Part shown: positions 1-5,563 of the stretch, piece after piece
Numbering within the stretch: the stretch's first letter is position 1
Layout of the letters: each line of letters starts with the position of its first letter
NCBI GenBank assembly: GCA_018333845.1
Contig: JAGXSK010000285.1
Coordinates: forward strand, 1 to 5,563
Length of the DNA stretch: 5,563 nt
Direction of reading: 5' to 3'
Origin: Clostridia bacterium
GTDB lineage: Bacteria > Bacillota > DSM-16504 > Desulfitibacterales > Desulfitibacteraceae
The notes under the pieces: model-generated
Database searches by the model: none
Seen by the model: only the letters and a program-made list of their open reading frames with translations
Told to the model about the DNA's origin: nothing
Translations under genes and position numbers: made by a program

Positions 1-327
1 GAACAAACAGAAAAGGCCCAAAACTTGTTGGAAAAGGTTGGCCTGGGAAATAAGCTTAAAAGACTGCCAAATGAGCTTTCGGGCGGTGAACAGGAAAGGG
101 TAGCCATAGCCAGGGCCCTTGTAAATGATCCCCCCATTGTTTTTGCAGATGAACCAACAGGAGCCCTTGATGCAAAAACAAGCCTGGAGATAATGGAGTT
201 GTTTCAAAAGGTAAATGAAGAGAGTTATACAATTATTATGGTTACCCATAACAAGGAAAATCTGAACTTTGTAAAAAGAGCCGTATTTATAAGAGATGGT
301 GAGATAGAGGCAGAAGAACGCTATTGA
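1..327 (+). CDS. ABC transporter ATP-binding protein, MacB/LolD type (5' end outside window)
   Basis: This is the C-terminal 108 residues of a nucleotide-binding subunit. The frame is open from base 1, so the gene starts upstream and the Walker A and Q-loop part is not visible. Numbering from the window edge, I see the ABC signature LSGGEQERVAIARA at 26-39, Walker B PIVFADE at 45-51 with catalytic Glu51, the D-loop GALD at 54-57, and the switch His83 in VTHN. The ending (FIRDGEIEAEERY) is typical of the short LolD/MacB/FtsE-like ATPases, which power FtsX-fold permeases from the cytoplasmic face. The gene stops 41 nt before an FtsX-like permease on the same strand, which is its obvious partner. 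All catalytic motifs in the visible part are intact. A TTG at 25 could be read as a start, but that would remove half the ATPase, so it is not the real one. The substrate is unknown. Confidence 0.95.
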   Translation, partial: EQTEKAQNLLEKVGLGNKLKRLPNELSGGEQERVAIARALVNDPPIVFADEPTGALDAKTSLEIMELFQKVNEESYTIIMVTHNKENLNFVKRAVFIRDGEIEAEERY

Positions 328-354
328 TTTATTAAAGATATATAATTGAAGGGC

Positions 355-358
355 AGGG
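355..358 (+). promoter_or_regulatory. Ribosome binding site for the TTG-started permease
   Basis: AGGG lies 10 nt before the TTG at 369, within a purine-rich stretch (GAAGGGCAGGG, 348-358). No ATG lies in frame until 423, and that one falls inside the first membrane helix. This site is therefore what supports the TTG as the start. Confidence 0.6.
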
Positions 359-368
359 TCTATACAAA

Positions 369-1538
369 TTGAGACTAATTAATATAGCATTAGCAAATCT
401 AAAGGTTAGAAAAATAAAATACATGTTTCTTATGCTGGGCATGTTAATTGGTACTGCTACCATAGTTGCCTTATTTTCCATTACCGATGCCATGGAGTCA
501 GAGCTAAAGGAGCATTTTGACAGGGTAGGAACCAGGGTAATAATAACACAAGACCAGGAAAGATTCTCCCTTTCCTACAGGGGTATAACTGTAGCCGAGG
601 ATATTGGCAAGGAACCAGATCTATTTCCTGCCCAAAAGCTTGCTTTCCTTTCAGATTTGCCATCCTGGGATCAGGTGGAAACAACTGCTCCAAAGCTAGT
701 GGCTAGCGGCACAACTGCTGAGGGAGATGCTTTGTTGGTCCTGGGCATTGATTTTGCTGAAGAAATTAATGTGAAGAACTACTGGCAGGTAACAGGAGCC
801 TATCCCAATTCAGAAAACCAGGCATTACTTGGGGTGCAATTGGCCCAGAGATTAGAACTTGAAGTTGGTGACACTCTAGTAATTTTTGATGAGGAGTTTC
901 ATGTAACAGGAATATTAGATGAGCTGGGCACCCAGGAGGATTTTCTGTTGTACCTCTCCCTGGAAAAGCTGCAAAAACTAACAGGCAATGAAGGTTTACT
1001 AAGTATGGCAGAGGTAGTTATACCAGGCAGCCAGGGAGCTGAGACAGCTGATTTCCTTGTAAATGAGCTTAGACAAAAAGATATTGGTCTGGCAGGTACA
1101 AGGGTTCAGGATGCAGCCGAAGGAAGAAGGGTAATAGTTGAGCACTTTGCACGGATTGCCTTTATGGTGACCGTGGTAATCATTGTAATCGGCTCTTTAA
1201 TTATGGGTACTACAATGATGTCATCTGTAAAGGAAAGAACCTGGGAAATAGGTATTTTTCGAGCATATGGCTTTAGAAAAAAGCATATCATGTCAATTAT
1301 CTTTTATGAAGCTGGTATTCTTAGTGCCATGGCTGGAGCTGGCGGGTATTTTATTGGTATGATGCTGGCTGTCTTTGCAGCACCTGTAATAGCTGATATT
1401 CAAGGCAATATCTCCTGGAATCCCTTTGTAGGCCTGTGGGTCCTTGTTTTAACAGTAATGGTAGGAGTTATGGCAAGTATATATCCTGCCGTCAGGGCAG
1501 CAAATCTAGATCCGGTGAAAGCACTTAATTATTTATAA
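369..1538 (+). CDS. ABC transporter permease, MacB/FtsX family
   Basis: This 389-residue inner-membrane permease would work with the ATPase encoded just upstream. It has the classical four-helix MacB/LolE plan: a basic N-terminal amphipathic stretch (1-17), TM1 at about 18-38, a large extracellular domain at about 39-260 (MacB periplasmic-core type), then TM2 (263-285), TM3 (312-342) and TM4 (354-376). The cytoplasmic segment VKERTWEIGIFRAYGF (287-302) and the C-terminal YPAVRAANLDPVKAL (372-386) are hallmarks of the FtsX permease domain. Members of the family do not form a pore for bulk solutes but move peptides, lipoproteins or antibiotics by a mechanotransmission-like mechanism. The start is TTG; the first in-frame ATG (codon 19) would delete the conserved amphipathic N-terminus. 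Length is normal and the frame intact. The gene is followed immediately by a strong terminator, so it closes its transcription unit. The substrate cannot be inferred. Confidence 0.92.
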   Translation: MRLINIALANLKVRKIKYMFLMLGMLIGTATIVALFSITDAMESELKEHFDRVGTRVIITQDQERFSLSYRGITVAEDIGKEPDLFPAQKLAFLSDLPSWDQVETTAPKLVASGTTAEGDALLVLGIDFAEEINVKNYWQVTGAYPNSENQALLGVQLAQRLELEVGDTLVIFDEEFHVTGILDELGTQEDFLLYLSLEKLQKLTGNEGLLSMAEVVIPGSQGAETADFLVNELRQKDIGLAGTRVQDAAEGRRVIVEHFARIAFMVTVVIIVIGSLIMGTTMMSSVKERTWEIGIFRAYGFRKKHIMSIIFYEAGILSAMAGAGGYFIGMMLAVFAAPVIADIQGNISWNPFVGLWVLVLTVMVGVMASIYPAVRAANLDPVKALNYL

Positions 1539-1563
1539 CCGATACAAAATGTATCGGTTTTTT
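1537..1563 (+). terminator. Rho-independent terminator after the MacB-type permease
   Basis: A perfect 8-bp stem, CCGATACA (1539-1546) paired with TGTATCGG (1550-1557), has an AAA loop and is followed at once by six T residues (1558-1563). The stem can be extended by two A-T pairs into the stop codon and the T-tract. It separates the ABC export-type pair from the opp genes. Confidence 0.93.
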
Positions 1564-1589
1564 GTTTAAAATAGCCCTTCTTTAGAAAT

Positions 1590-1641
1590 GAAAAAAATAC
1601 ATTATATTGTCACAATATACAGGAAAACAGAAAAAAATGCA
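1590..1641 (+). repeat. Imperfect direct repeat with A-tracts upstream of oppA
   Basis: GAAAAAAATACA at 1590-1601 recurs as GAAAAAAATGCA at 1630-1641 (11 of 12 identical), 40 bp apart, about four turns of B-DNA. Each copy is followed shortly by ATTGT (1606-1610 and 1644-1648). The role is unknown; helically phased A-tracts can bend DNA or act as an UP element, but chance in A-rich DNA is possible. Confidence 0.4.
1603..1619. promoter_or_regulatory. Perfect palindrome, candidate operator for the opp operon
   Basis: TATATTGT at 1603-1610 and ACAATATA at 1612-1619 are exact reverse complements around a single C (1611). A 1-nt centre is a poor RNA hairpin, so a dimeric DNA-binding protein is the likelier explanation. 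It lies 78 bp before the oppA start, between the upstream terminator and the candidate -10 boxes. The core TTGTCACAA contains a TCACA half-site, but the sequence lacks the spacing of a CRP/FNR or Rex operator, so I do not assign a regulator. Confidence 0.5.
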
Positions 1642-1649
1642 GAATTGTA

Positions 1650-1655
1650 TATACT
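1650..1655 (+). promoter_or_regulatory. Candidate -10 box for the opp operon
   Basis: TATACT matches five of six bases of the TATAAT consensus and lies 41 nt before the oppA ATG. No good -35 box is found 16-18 nt upstream. A second candidate, TATTAT at 1661-1666, also lacks a -35. A promoter must exist because the preceding unit is terminated at about 1560, but its exact position is uncertain. A weak -35 would fit an activator-dependent promoter. Confidence 0.3.
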
Positions 1656-1696
1656 AGTTTTATTATATGGGCTGATTAGGGAGGCTAGAAAATTAT

Positions 1697-3337
1697 ATGA
1701 ATAAAAGGCAAGTTTTAATAGCTGTTGTTTTATTGTTGGTTGTAGTTTTTTCACTAAGTGGGTGTGGAGCAGAAAAACCATCAGGCATAAATTCAGATAC
1801 AGATGCAGCTATTTTGACATTCAACTTGAATAGTCCACCAGAAACTATAGATCCCGGCAGGGTGGTGGGTCAGCCTGATATGACTGTGGTCAATGCTGTT
1901 ATGGAGGGATTAACTAGATATAATGTTTTTGGTGAACTTGAGCCTGCCATGGCAACCCACTGGGATATTTCTGAAGACCAAAGTACTTATACTTTTTATA
2001 TAAGAGAAGAAGCTAAATGGAGCAATGGGGATCCTGTGACGGCACATGACTTTGAATTTGCCTGGAAGCGTGTACTTGATCCAGAATATGCATCAAGATA
2101 TGCCTATCAATTATATTACATAGTCAATGCTTTTGAGTACAATAATCCGGAAAATACCCATGTGACAGATCCCGATCTGGTTGGAGTTACTGCCCTTGAT
2201 GAGCATACCCTAAAAGTCGTTTTGAATGCCCCTGCTCCTCAATTCTTAGGACTTACAGCTTTTCCCACCTATTTTCCTGTACACAGGGAAACTGTAGAAA
2301 GTAATCCTAACTGGGCTGAGGATATTGAAACATATATAAATAATGGACCTTTCAAAATAGACAAGTGGCAGGAACAGCAAAGAATTGAGTTAGTAAAGCA
2401 TGAGATGTACTGGGATAAGGATAATGTCCAGCTGGACAGGTTAGTTTTCACATTAGTCAGCGAGCAAGGCACCAGTTTGGCAATGTACGAAGCCGGCAGT
2501 CTTGATGTTTTATACAATATACCATCCCAGGATCTCGAACGCCTGAAAGGGGAAAGCCGGGAATTAAAATTTGCCCATGACTTATCAATTGCTAAATACC
2601 TTTTCAATACTGCCATTAAACCCTTTGATGACCCAAGGGTAAGAAAGGCACTGGCCATGGCCATTGAAAGACAGGATATTGTAGACTATGTAACCAGGGC
2701 AGGAGAAAGGCCGGCTTATGCCTATGTACCCTATGGTGTTCCAGATATAACTGAAACTAAAGACTTCAGGGAAACAGGTGGAGAATACTTTACAGAAAAC
2801 CTTGAATATGCTAGAGAGCTCCTGTCTCAAGCAGGATTTCCTGGTGGAAAAGGTTTTCCAGAGGCAACACTGCTAATAACTGATTCTGAAGACAACCTAA
2901 GAATTGCCCAGGCTGTTCAGGAGATGTGGAGAAAAAACCTGGGTATTGACACCATAAAAATCCAACCCAATGAATGGGGAACTTATCTCCAGTCAATTTT
3001 TGCAGGCCAGTACCAAATTGCAGGGGCAGGTTGGTCAGCTGATTATATTGATGCAATGACCTTTTTGGATGTGTATGTTGCTGGTGGAGGAAATAATGTC
3101 ACCGGATGGGGCAGCTCAGAGTATGACCAATTAATATCCATGGCAAAAAGTTCAAATAACCGTGCTGAGCGTGTCCAGGCCATGCACCGGGCTGAAGAAA
3201 TCCTGATGGCTGAAATGCCCATTATACCTCTTTTTTATTATACAAAGCCTTACATGATTAAGAATCATGTAAACAATGTTGGCGTTCCTAGCTTCGGGCC
3301 GCAGATGGAATTTAAGTGGGCTTATATCAAAAAATAG
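1697..3337 (+). CDS. oppA: Oligopeptide ABC transporter substrate-binding lipoprotein (OppA-like)
   Basis: This 546-residue extracellular binding protein of the SBP_bac_5 (OppA/DppA) family captures peptides and delivers them to OppB/OppC. It opens with a lipoprotein signal peptide: MNKRQ, a hydrophobic core at 6-20 and the lipobox LSGC ending at Cys23, the predicted lipidated N-terminus. Family features follow in order: EPAMATHWDISEDQSTYTF (82-100), the segment SNGDPVTAHDFEFAWKRVLDP (109-129), NNGPFKIDKW (215-224), FNTAIKPFDDPRVRKALAMA (303-322) and a WSADY motif (446-450). Asp449 aligns by motif with Asp419 of enteric OppA, which binds the peptide alpha-amino group. The neighbouring Cys of the enteric protein is Ser447 here. 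This favours peptide rather than nickel or sugar binding. The ATG start is supported by AGGGAGG at 1678-1684, 12 nt upstream. It is first in an oppABC operon. Length is typical and the frame is unbroken. Peptide size preference is not known. Confidence 0.95.
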   Translation: MNKRQVLIAVVLLLVVVFSLSGCGAEKPSGINSDTDAAILTFNLNSPPETIDPGRVVGQPDMTVVNAVMEGLTRYNVFGELEPAMATHWDISEDQSTYTFYIREEAKWSNGDPVTAHDFEFAWKRVLDPEYASRYAYQLYYIVNAFEYNNPENTHVTDPDLVGVTALDEHTLKVVLNAPAPQFLGLTAFPTYFPVHRETVESNPNWAEDIETYINNGPFKIDKWQEQQRIELVKHEMYWDKDNVQLDRLVFTLVSEQGTSLAMYEAGSLDVLYNIPSQDLERLKGESRELKFAHDLSIAKYLFNTAIKPFDDPRVRKALAMAIERQDIVDYVTRAGERPAYAYVPYGVPDITETKDFRETGGEYFTENLEYARELLSQAGFPGGKGFPEATLLITDSEDNLRIAQAVQEMWRKNLGIDTIKIQPNEWGTYLQSIFAGQYQIAGAGWSADYIDAMTFLDVYVAGGGNNVTGWGSSEYDQLISMAKSSNNRAERVQAMHRAEEILMAEMPIIPLFYYTKPYMIKNHVNNVGVPSFGPQMEFKWAYIKK

Positions 3338-3352
3338 GCCTGGAGGTTTTTC

Positions 3353-4285
3353 ATGAGATATGCGATTCAAAAGGTGAGCTCTTTAATAATTACCCTGATG
3401 GTGATAATTACCCTTACCTTTATATTAATACACTCACTTCCAGGCAGCCCCTTTGATACTGGAAAGAAGATACCAGATGCCATTGCTAAAAATCTCAATT
3501 ACAAATATAATCTGGATGCACCATTGACTGAGCAATACTTAAGCTATCTTAAGGGCTTATTAAAGGGTAATCTAGGTTTTTCCATGAAACACGATAACAA
3601 AACAGTTAACAGTATAATTAGAGAAGGCTTTCCAATTTCTGCACTGCTAGGTCTGTCGTCCATGTTAATTGCAGTGACTTTTGGTATGATGCTGGGCTGT
3701 ACTGCCGCTATTTATAAGGGTAAGTGGCAGGATATTGGAATAACGTTATTTACCACAATAGGCATATCAGTTCCAGGTTTTGTGTTAGCAGGGATTTTGA
3801 TTCAGGTGTTTGCTGTAAAACTCCAGTGGCTTCCTCCTGCCCAGTGGGAGGGAATAGCATCAATGATTTTGCCCATGGTATCCCTGGCTCTGCTGCCAAC
3901 AGCAATTATAGCCCGCTTGATAAGGTCAAGCTTGATCCATGTCCTGGGACAAAATTATATACAAACTGCCAGGGCAAAGGGTCTATCTTTTAGTATGACA
4001 GTAATTAAACATGGACTGCGCAATAGTTTGTTTCCAGTTATCAGCTTCCTGGGTCCGGCCACGGCAGGGATTGTTACTGGAAGCTTTATAATAGAAAGTA
4101 TTTTTAATATCCCTGGCATGGGAAAATGGTTTGTAACAAGTGTTATTAGCAGGGATTATACAGTTGTTGTAGGATTGACTATTTTTTATAGTACATTACT
4201 TATATGCATTAACATTTTAGTTGATGTGGCCTATACTCTTATAGATCCCCGTGTCAGGCTTGGGCATAGGGGGATTAGCAGGTGA
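3353..4285 (+). CDS. oppB: Oligopeptide ABC transporter permease (OppB-like)
   Basis: This 310-residue membrane subunit would form, with OppC, the channel for peptides delivered by OppA. It has the OppB/DppB plan: TM1 at 9-29, an extracellular N-terminal domain with the family's YNLDAPLTEQYLSYLKGLLKGNLG segment split across 52-75, then five further helices at about 97-120, 130-155, 170-190, 230-252 and 272-295. The cytoplasmic EAA loop, which docks on the ATPase, is YIQTARAKGLS (202-212) continuing to LRNSLFPVI (222-230). The family ending DPRVRLG (298-304) is present. Its ATG lies 15 nt after oppA stops and 6 nt after a strong GGAGG (3342-3346), so the two genes are co-transcribed. Length is normal and no defect is seen. 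The intact EAA loop implies that an ATPase partner exists, although none is encoded nearby. DppB- or nickel-type permeases are close relatives, but OppA next door favours peptides. Confidence 0.95.
   Translation: MRYAIQKVSSLIITLMVIITLTFILIHSLPGSPFDTGKKIPDAIAKNLNYKYNLDAPLTEQYLSYLKGLLKGNLGFSMKHDNKTVNSIIREGFPISALLGLSSMLIAVTFGMMLGCTAAIYKGKWQDIGITLFTTIGISVPGFVLAGILIQVFAVKLQWLPPAQWEGIASMILPMVSLALLPTAIIARLIRSSLIHVLGQNYIQTARAKGLSFSMTVIKHGLRNSLFPVISFLGPATAGIVTGSFIIESIFNIPGMGKWFVTSVISRDYTVVVGLTIFYSTLLICINILVDVAYTLIDPRVRLGHRGISR
4269..4273 (+). promoter_or_regulatory. Ribosome binding site deciding the GTG start of oppC
   Basis: A GGGGG run (AGGGGGA context) lies inside the end of oppB, 8 nt before the GTG at 4282. 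The overlap GTGA gives the oppC start and the oppB stop in four bases, the classic arrangement for translational coupling. Confidence 0.75.
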
Positions 4286-5094
4286 ACAGGGATAGGATAC
4301 TACTTTTTACTGGTTTAACCATTGTAACCCTGCTGTTATTACTGTCACTTATAGGCCCCTATCTGAATAAATGGACTTATTATGAACAGACATTGCAAAG
4401 GGCAAATGAAGCTCCTGGCTGGGAATACTGGTTTGGGACTGATGCCCTTGGAAGAGATTTATTTACCAGGGTCTGGATTGGCCTGCGTATATCATTTATT
4501 ATAGGCATAGCAGCAAGTTTAATAAGTGTTGTTTTTGGCACCATATATGGGGCAATTGCTGGTTACTTCGGGGGTATCCTGGATGAAGTAATGATGAAGC
4601 TGGTGGAAATCCTTTATTCCATACCTTTCTTAATATATGTAATCCTCTTACTATTAATCATGGAGCCAGGCATCAAAACTATTATTATAGCCCTTATAAT
4701 TGTATGCTGGCTGGGTACTGCCAGGGTTGTAAGGGGAGAGATAGTGCGCCTTAAGGAAATGGATTTTGTTTTGGCTGCCCATTCCATTGGAGCTAGCAAT
4801 TGGAGAATTATCTTTTATCATCTAATTCCAGGAGCTGCAGGATCTATTATTATTATGCTTACAATAACCATCCCTGAGGTAATCCTAGCAGAAGCAATTT
4901 TAAGCTTCCTGGGATTAGGGGTAAGTGCTCCCAAAGCAAGTCTGGGTTATTTGATCAATGATGGATTTCAAAGCATTCGATCTTATCCCTACCAGTTGTT
5001 TTTTCCAGCAGCTGTAATTACCCTGGTAATGCTAGGCTTTAACCTGGTTGCCGATGGATTGCGCAGTTTTATAGATCCTACTGTAAAGAAATAG
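4282..5094 (+). CDS. oppC: Oligopeptide ABC transporter permease (OppC-like)
   Basis: This 270-residue second channel subunit belongs to the OppC/DppC family. After TM1 (7-28) comes the hallmark WFGTDALGRDLFTRVWIGLR (50-69), then helices at about 71-96, 103-128, 130-148, 186-208 and 237-257. The cytoplasmic EAA loop that contacts the ATPase is AAHSIGASNWRIIFYHLIPG (165-184). AEAILSFLGLGV (203-214) and the ending DGLRSFIDPTVKK (258-270) are also family signatures. The start is GTG, overlapping the oppB stop by 4 nt and preceded by GGGGG, so translation is probably coupled and gives equal OppB and OppC. It is shorter than the roughly 300-residue enteric OppC because the N-terminal cytoplasmic extension is minimal; this is common in the family. 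In classical operons oppD and oppF come next, but here an unrelated gene follows after 86 nt. Confidence 0.95.
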   Translation: MNRDRILLFTGLTIVTLLLLLSLIGPYLNKWTYYEQTLQRANEAPGWEYWFGTDALGRDLFTRVWIGLRISFIIGIAASLISVVFGTIYGAIAGYFGGILDEVMMKLVEILYSIPFLIYVILLLLIMEPGIKTIIIALIIVCWLGTARVVRGEIVRLKEMDFVLAAHSIGASNWRIIFYHLIPGAAGSIIIMLTITIPEVILAEAILSFLGLGVSAPKASLGYLINDGFQSIRSYPYQLFFPAAVITLVMLGFNLVADGLRSFIDPTVKK

Positions 5095-5180
5095 AAAATT
5101 TTTTTTAACTTTGGTTTTTTTGCAGGAAAATGTTTACTTTTAGTCGAATGTGATTTTAAGTGTTGGTGAGGGGTGAAGGT
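5095..5180. other. Short intergenic region with two T-tracts
   Basis: Runs of eight T (5099-5106) and seven T (5115-5121) follow the oppC stop, but no stable G+C stem precedes either. This could be a weak terminator or simply A+T-rich spacer. TTTACT (5133-5138) is -35-like, but no good -10 follows at the proper distance. I cannot tell whether the next gene has its own promoter or is read from the opp promoter. Confidence 0.4.
5169..5173 (+). promoter_or_regulatory. Ribosome binding site for the 5181 gene
   Basis: AGGGG, in the context GAGGGGTGA, ends 7 nt before the ATG at 5181. It favours this ATG over the in-frame GTG (5160, 5166) and TTG (5163) codons, which lie beside or upstream of the site. 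A TAA at 5157 closes the frame above them. Confidence 0.75.
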
Positions 5181-5563
5181 ATGTCTACTTTTGATGAAAA
5201 GGATAATCAACCGGGACAGAGGCAAATAGAGGATGTTATTAAAAGAATAAAGGGTGTAATATCCTGTAATGTTGTTATTTCTAGCGAGGACGGTAAAATA
5301 CAAGAGATACATGTCTTGTCTGAGAGTAACAGATTGCCTAAACAATTGGTGAGGGATATTGAATCAGCAGTTATGGCTGAATTAAATATTCCCCTTGATC
5401 ATAAAAAGATTAGTGTTGCTCAAATTAAACAGTCTGAACCATCTTCAAAATACAGCAGATTGATAATTGATAGAATAGATATTAATGGAAGTAAAAATTG
5501 GTTAACTTCCAGGGTATCAGTAAAATTAGGTGAATTCACCTTTGATGGACATGCTGAAGGACC
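5181..5563 (+). CDS. Conserved-looking protein of unknown function (3' end outside window)
   Basis: An open frame of 127 codons starts at an ATG with a strong ribosome binding site and runs off the window end without a stop. I cannot assign a function. There is no signal peptide or membrane helix in the visible part, so it is probably cytoplasmic. The first 80 residues read as helix (about 13-24), strand (CNVVIS, 29-34), strand (KIQEIHVLS, 39-47), helix (PKQLVRDIESAVMAELN, 53-69) and strand (KKISVAQI, 75-82), an alpha-beta-beta-alpha-beta order. The segment around IHVLS, PKQLVRDIES and DHKKISVAQ resembles, from memory, short uncharacterised proteins in Bacillota and Actinobacteria; this was not checked. 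From about residue 90 a second part rich in predicted strands begins (YSRLIIDRIDI, SRVSVKLGEFTFDGHAEG). Codon use resembles its neighbours. Whether it shares the opp transcript is open. Confidence 0.8.
   Translation, partial: MSTFDEKDNQPGQRQIEDVIKRIKGVISCNVVISSEDGKIQEIHVLSESNRLPKQLVRDIESAVMAELNIPLDHKKISVAQIKQSEPSSKYSRLIIDRIDINGSKNWLTSRVSVKLGEFTFDGHAEG

Noticed and set aside
481..693. Open frame on the - strand inside the MacB-type permease
   Set aside because: It lies wholly inside a well-supported + strand gene, has no recognisable family motif and no supporting context; it is a shadow frame.
1607..1612. TTGTCA as a -35 box
   Set aside because: No -10-like hexamer lies 15-19 nt downstream; that stretch is an A-run.
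1603..1619. Palindrome considered as a CRP/FNR or Rex operator
   Set aside because: The half-sites are not separated by the 4-6 nt those regulators need; only the TCACA/ACAA part matches, so no regulator is named.
2269..3056. Three overlapping - strand open frames inside oppA
   Set aside because: They overlap each other and the strongly supported oppA, and their translations show no domain pattern.
3386..3414. Short direct repeat ATAATTACCCT near the oppB start
   Set aside because: It encodes the repeated residues IITL in the first membrane helix; hydrophobic codon repetition explains it.
3724..3993. 89-codon + strand frame inside oppB
   Set aside because: It overlaps the well-conserved permease in another frame, and its translation is low in plausible secondary structure.
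4989..5345. - strand frame spanning the oppC end, the intergenic region and the 5181 gene
   Set aside because: It covers parts of two + strand genes with good ribosome binding sites, and its translation reflects reverse-read A+T-rich DNA rather than a protein family.
1..5563. CRISPR arrays, tRNA, rRNA, insertion sequences or phage features
   Set aside because: No regular repeat-spacer array, no cloverleaf or rRNA-like segment, and no transposase or integrase motif was seen on either strand.

Overview
The window looks like part of the chromosome of a low-to-moderate G+C, Gram-positive bacterium of the Bacillota, most likely a Clostridia-type anaerobe. The evidence is A+T-rich codon and intergenic composition, strong purine-rich Shine-Dalgarno sequences, free use of TTG and GTG starts, a lipoprotein-anchored solute-binding protein and a strong intrinsic terminator. 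The genus cannot be told from the sequence. All five genes lie on the + strand, and no gene on the - strand can be supported.

Layout. (1) Positions 1-1538 hold the end of a two-gene MacB/LolD-type ABC system: the C-terminal part of an ATPase cut by the window edge, then an intact FtsX-like permease with a TTG start. A strong hairpin plus T-tract at 1537-1563 ends this unit. (2) Positions 1564-1696 are an A+T-rich regulatory region. It carries a perfect 8-bp inverted repeat with a 1-nt centre (1603-1619), an 11/12 direct repeat spaced 40 bp, and candidate -10 boxes. (3) Positions 1697-5094 are a tightly packed oppA-oppB-oppC-type operon: a lipoprotein oligopeptide-binding protein and two inner-membrane permeases. 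Spacing is 15 nt between the first two genes, and the last two overlap by 4 nt (GTGA). (4) Positions 5095-5180 have two T-tracts but no convincing hairpin. (5) From 5181 to the window end runs the start of a protein of unknown function that looks conserved and continues past the edge.

How they work together. The first pair would couple ATP hydrolysis to movement of a membrane or envelope substrate that is not identified here. The OppABC set would capture peptides outside the cell and import them, but it needs two ATPase subunits (OppD/OppF type). These do not follow oppC as they do in classical opp operons, so they must be supplied from elsewhere, unless this lineage differs. I see no strong candidate for a wholly new system. 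The points most worth checking are the orphan OppABC arrangement, the palindrome upstream of oppA, and the unknown C-terminal gene with its possible alpha-beta-beta-alpha-beta N-terminal domain.
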